In this document: one piece after another, positions 59,925 to 64,000 of the stretch
How the letters are laid out: each line of letters begins with the position of its first letter
How positions within the stretch are numbered: position 1 is the stretch's first letter
Source: Alisma plantago-aquatica
Taxonomy: Eukaryota > Streptophyta > Magnoliopsida > Alismatales > Alismataceae
Direction of reading: 5' to 3'
Assembly: GCA_963693085.1 (NCBI GenBank)
Contig: OY856413.1
Coordinates: forward strand, 744,708,556 to 744,772,555
Length of the DNA: 64,000 nucleotides
Program-made: the position numbers and the translations under genes
The notes under the pieces: model-generated
What the model saw: the letters and a program-made list of their open reading frames with translations, nothing else
The model's database searches: none
Told to the model about the DNA's origin: nothing

Positions 59925-62513
59925 TTTCTGTCTATAAACAAATAGGTCATCATATATAACTACTACACCTATTTTGTATTATTTTTATTTAAGTTGGAAC
60001 CTTGTGTGTGTCTAGTATTTCATAAGAGGACACATTTTAATATGTGATTGTGTAGTGAATATTTCTGTCTGTTATCAAACATGTCATTATATATAACTAC
60101 CACACCTATTGTGTATTATGTTTATTTAAGTTGGAACCTTATAATGTGTCTAGTATTTCATAACAGGACACATTTTAATATGTAATGAATGGTTAGGTCA
60201 TGATTAATTCTCTATGATGGACCAAAATATGTACATTTGTTCACTTAATCTTGTTCTGATCCCTTGAATGAGGTATGAATGCTTCGTTGAGCTTCATTGA
60301 TTACCAAATAAATAAGCATTTCATTCTTTAACTCATCGACAATCATACCAATAATGATTGGCCAAAATATGTATATTTGTTCACTTTAATGTGCTATGAT
60401 CCCTTGCATGTGTATAGAATGCATGGTTGAGCATCATTGAGTAGCAATAAAATTAATATGTCATTATTTAACTAATGTACCATCATACCAAATAAATTAT
60501 AATGATTTACCCTGAATGTTTGGTTGAATTTCATGTTCAACATAGCCTGTTTAGAATTACGATTGTGTATTGAATATTTTCGGTGTTCATAAATAGGTAA
60601 ATATTTACCTAGTCCACCTATTATGTATTATGTTTATTTAAGTTGGAACCTTGTTTGATCCCTTGAATAAGATCTGACCCCTTGAACTAGGTATGTTATG
60701 ATGGACCAAACTTGGACTCCGCCTATTATGTATTATGTTTATTTAAGTTGGCACCTATTATTGTGTAGTGTATATTTTCTATGCTCATTAACATTGCCTG
60801 TTCAACTATAGTGAATGACCAAAATATGTATATTTGTTCATTTGAATGAGCTATGAATTTGTGGTTGAGCTTCATTCAGTAGCAATCAAATTAATATGTC
60901 ATTGTTTAACCAATATACCATCATAACTAGAAAATTATAATGATATACCCTAGTCTAGATTGGTTGAATTTCATGTCCAACATAGCTTGTTCTACATTAA
61001 GATTGTGTATTGAATATTTTTTGTGTTCATAAATAGGTAAATATTTACCTAGTCCACCTATTATGTATTGTGTTTATTGATGTTGGAACCTTGTTTGATC
61101 CCTTGAATGAGCTCTGATTTCTTGGTTGAGCTTCATTGAGTAGCAATAAAATTAATATGTCATTATTTAACCAATATACATCATACCTAGAAAATTATAA
61201 TGATATACCCTAGGCCGAATTAGTTGAATTTCATGTCCAACATAGCTTGTTCAGCATTACAATTGTGCATTGAATATTTTTTTTGTTCATAAATACGTAA
61301 ATATTTACCTAGTCCACCTGTTATTTAAGTTGGAACCTTATCTGATCCCTTGAATGAGCTCTAATTTCTTGGTTGAGCTTAATTGAGTAGCAATCAAATT
61401 AATATGTCATTATTTAACCAATATACCATCATACCTAGAAAATTATAATGATATACCCTAGTCTAGATTGGTTGAATTTCATGTCCAACATAGCATGTTT
61501 AGCATTACGATTTTGTATTGAATATTTTCTTTGTTCATAAACAGGTAAATATTTACCGAGTCAACCTATTATGTATTATGTTTATTTAAGTTGGAACCTT
61601 GTCTGATCCCTTGAATGTGCTCTGATTTACTGGTTGAGCTTCATTGAGTAGCAATCAAATTAATATGTCATTATTTCACCACTATACCATCATACCAAGA
61701 AAATCATAATGATATACCCTACTTCAGATTGGTTGAATTTCATGTCCAACATAACATGTTTAGCATTACGATTGTGTATTGAATATTTTCTTTGTTCATA
61801 AATAGGTAAATATTTACCTAGTCAACCTATTATGTATTATGTTTATTTAAGTTGGAACCTTGTCTGATCCCTTGAATGAGCTCTGATTTCCTGGTTGATC
61901 TTCATTGAGTCACAATCAAATTAATATGTCATTATTTAACCACTATACTATCATACCAAAAAAATATAATGATATACCCTAGTCTAGATTGGTTGAATTT
62001 CATGTCCAACATATCCTGTTCAGCATTATGATTGCGTATTGAATATTTTCTTTGTTCATAAATAGGTAAATATTTACCTAGTCGACCTATTATGTATTAT
62101 GTTTATTTAAGTTGGAACCTTGTCTGATCCCTTGAATGAGATCTAACCCCTTGAACTAGGTCTGTTATGTTGGACCAAAATTCGACGCCGCCTATTATGT
62201 ATTATGTTTATTTAAGTTGGAACCTATTATTGTGTAGTGTATATTTTTTGTTCTCATTAACATTGCATGTTCTACTATAATGATTGACCAAAATATATAT
62301 ATTTTTTCAGTTGAATGAGCTCTGAATTCGTGGTTGAGCTTCATTGAGTAGCAAATAAATTAATATGTCATTATTTAACCAATATACCATCATACCTAGA
62401 AAATTATAATGATATACCCTAGTCCAGATTGGTTGAATTTCATGTCCAACATAGCCTATTCAGCATTACGATTGTGTATTAAATATTTTATGTGTTCATA
62501 AATAGGTAAATAT
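59925..62513. repeat. Higher-order repeat, first copy (about 2589 bp)
   Basis: Anchors matched by eye to the second copy include GGTCATCATATATAACTAC (59945 and 62534), the GATCCC landmark at 60257 and 62846, GATCCCTTGCATGTG (60389 and 62987) and the palindrome (60594 and 63180). Collinearity is lost after about 63428. Confidence 0.7.
60594..60611. repeat. Conserved 18-bp palindrome of the array unit (representative copy)
   Basis: TAGGTAAATATTTACCTA is its own reverse complement. Copies occur at 60594, 61034, 61803 and 62063 (perfect), and at 61294, 61544 and 63180 (with small changes), about 260 bp apart where the array is regular. Confidence 0.85.
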
Positions 62514-64000
62514 TTTATGTCTGTTACCAAACAGGTCATCATATATAACTACTACACCTATTGTGTATTATGTTTATTTAAGTTGGAACCTTGTGTGTGT
62601 CTAGTATTTCATAAGAGGATACATTTTAATATGTGATTTTGTAGTGAATATTTTGTTTGTTACCAAATAGGTCATTATATATAACTACTACACCTATTGT
62701 GTATTATGTTTATTTAAGTTGGAACCTTGTAGTGTGTCTAATATTTCATAACAGGACACATTTTAATATGTAATGAATGATTAGGTCATGATTAATTCTC
62801 TGTGATAGACAAAATATGTACATTTGTTCACTTGATATTGTTATGATCCCTTGAATGAGGTATGAATGCTTCGTTGAGCTTCATTCATTACCAAATAAAT
62901 AAATATATCATTCTTTAACTCATCTACAATCATACCAATAATGATTGGCAAAAATATTTATATTTGTTCACTTTAGTGTGCTATGATCCCTTGCATGTGG
63001 TCTGAATGTGTCGTTGAGCATCATTGAGTAGCAATAAAATTAATATGTCATTATTTAACTAATGTACCATCATACCAAATAAATTATAATGATTTACCCT
63101 GAATGATTGGTTGAATTTCATGTCCAACATAACCTGTTCTGAATTACGATTGTGTATTGATTTTTTTTATGTTCGTAAATAGGTAATTATTTACCTAGTC
63201 CACCTATTATGTATTGTGTTTATTGAATTTGGAACCTTGTCTGATCCCTTGAACTAGGTATGTTATGTTGGACCAAAACTCGACTCTTCCTATTATGTAT
63301 TATGTTTATTTAAGTTGGAACCTATTATTTTGTAGTGTATATTTTCTATGCTCATTAACATTGCCTGTTCTACTATAATGATTGACCAAAATATGTATAT
63401 TTGTTCAGTTGAATGAGCTCTGAATTCCAAGAAATGTAGTGTACATTGTGTATTGAATATTAAAATGATATACCCTAGTCCATATTGGTTGAATATACCA
63501 TAATACCAAGAAAATTAAAATGATATACCCTTGTCTGATCCCTTGAATGAGCTCTTATTTCGTGTTTGAGCTTCATTGAGTATCTATCAATCAAATTAAT
63601 ATGTCATTATGTGTAGGCTACATTCTCTATGCTCATAAACATAGCCCGATCAACTGTACTGATTGACCACAACACCCATTATTCTTCATTATAATGTGCC
63701 CTGAGCCCTAGAATGAGGTCTGAATTCATGCTTGAGCTTGATTCACTAGCAATCAGTTTAATAGGTCTACTATTTAACCACTAAAATCCACATACCACAT
63801 AATTCACAATAAATCTGAATGATTTTACTCTCAATGGTTGGTTGACTATTTTCTGTCCAATAGAGCTTGATGTGGATTACTATTGTGTACTGAATATTTT
63901 ATATGTGTTCATAAACAGGGTCATATTTCCCTAGTCCACCTACTTTGGTTTATGTTGAATTTAAATTATCTCCTTGTCCACAACCCTTGACTGAGGTCTG

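Larger units (their letters stand above)
59430..64000. repeat. Tandem-repeat array, about 260-bp units with a 2.59-kb higher-order period
   Basis: The landmark GATCCCTTGAATGAG recurs (59437, 60257, 61097, 61345, 61605, 61867, 62127, 62846, 63538, plus variants at 60389, 60656, 62987 and 63243). The spacing is 248-262 bp in the most regular part. Most units also carry ATTAATATGTCATTATTTAA, TCATGTCCAACATAG and GTTTATTTAAGTTGGAACC. Blocks at about 59925-60700 recur in order at about 62514-63290, an offset of 2586-2598 bp. The array runs off the right edge and is AT-rich and non-coding. It could be a satellite or the repetitive interior of a large DNA transposon or Helitron. Confidence 0.85.

Noticed and set aside
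59430..64000. Regularly spaced repeats considered as a CRISPR-like array.
   Set aside because: Units are about 260 bp, diverged and AT-rich, in plant nuclear DNA. There are no short identical repeats with unique spacers and no cas genes.

Overview
This is a stretch of plant nuclear DNA made almost entirely of nested LTR retrotransposons, followed by about 7 kb of other non-coding sequence. Ty3/gypsy elements of the chromovirus Tekay/Del type (4 kb-class LTRs, gag-pol in one frame, C-terminal chromodomain), Ty1/copia elements of Maximus/Sire-like and Tork/Tnt1-like type, initiator-Met-tRNA primer sites and a small hAT element all point to a flowering plant with a large, repeat-dense genome. 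I cannot name the species. I see no intact host gene, rRNA, tRNA or CRISPR array.

Layout. (1) 1-23723 is a nested pair on the minus strand. Element B (Tekay-like) has its 5' LTR at 19634-23723 and its gag-pol at 14825-19501. Its 3' LTR is cut in two (14448-14812 and 1-279, the rest lying left of the window) by element A, a complete younger Tekay-like element (280-14447, 5-bp target duplication ATGGG). (2) B sits inside the integrase of element E, a copia element (23724-26126, with an LTR from 26127 to about 27569) whose other half is outside the window. (3) 27570-36996 is a graveyard of broken elements: F (copia, minus), G (gypsy, plus), H (copia, plus, LTR 33002-33879, inserted in G) and I (copia, minus). 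(4) 37002-57154 is element C, an older Tekay-like element on the plus strand. Its protease-RT linker is interrupted by element D (42877-50024), a non-coding LTR element with LTRs of about 3.07 kb and only 1 kb between them. (5) 57155-58317 is unassigned sequence, 58318-58872 a 555-bp hAT-type element with a perfect 8-bp duplication, about 58920-59097 an exon-like piece of unknown origin, and about 59430-64000 a tandem array of roughly 260-bp units with a 2.59-kb higher-order period.

How the parts relate. LTR divergence read by eye on short samples (A about 2 percent, D about 5-6 percent, C clearly above 10 percent) agrees with the nesting order: D is younger than C, and A is younger than B. 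The gag-pol frames of A and B keep their reading phase over 1550 codons and are broken by stop codons only, as expected if cytosine deamination in methylated DNA is the main decay route. C, older, also has frameshifts. None of the elements here looks able to make its full set of proteins.

The least explained parts are the tandem array with its conserved 18-bp palindrome, the non-coding element D, the AT-repeat burst in one LTR of C, and the exon-like segment beside the hAT element.
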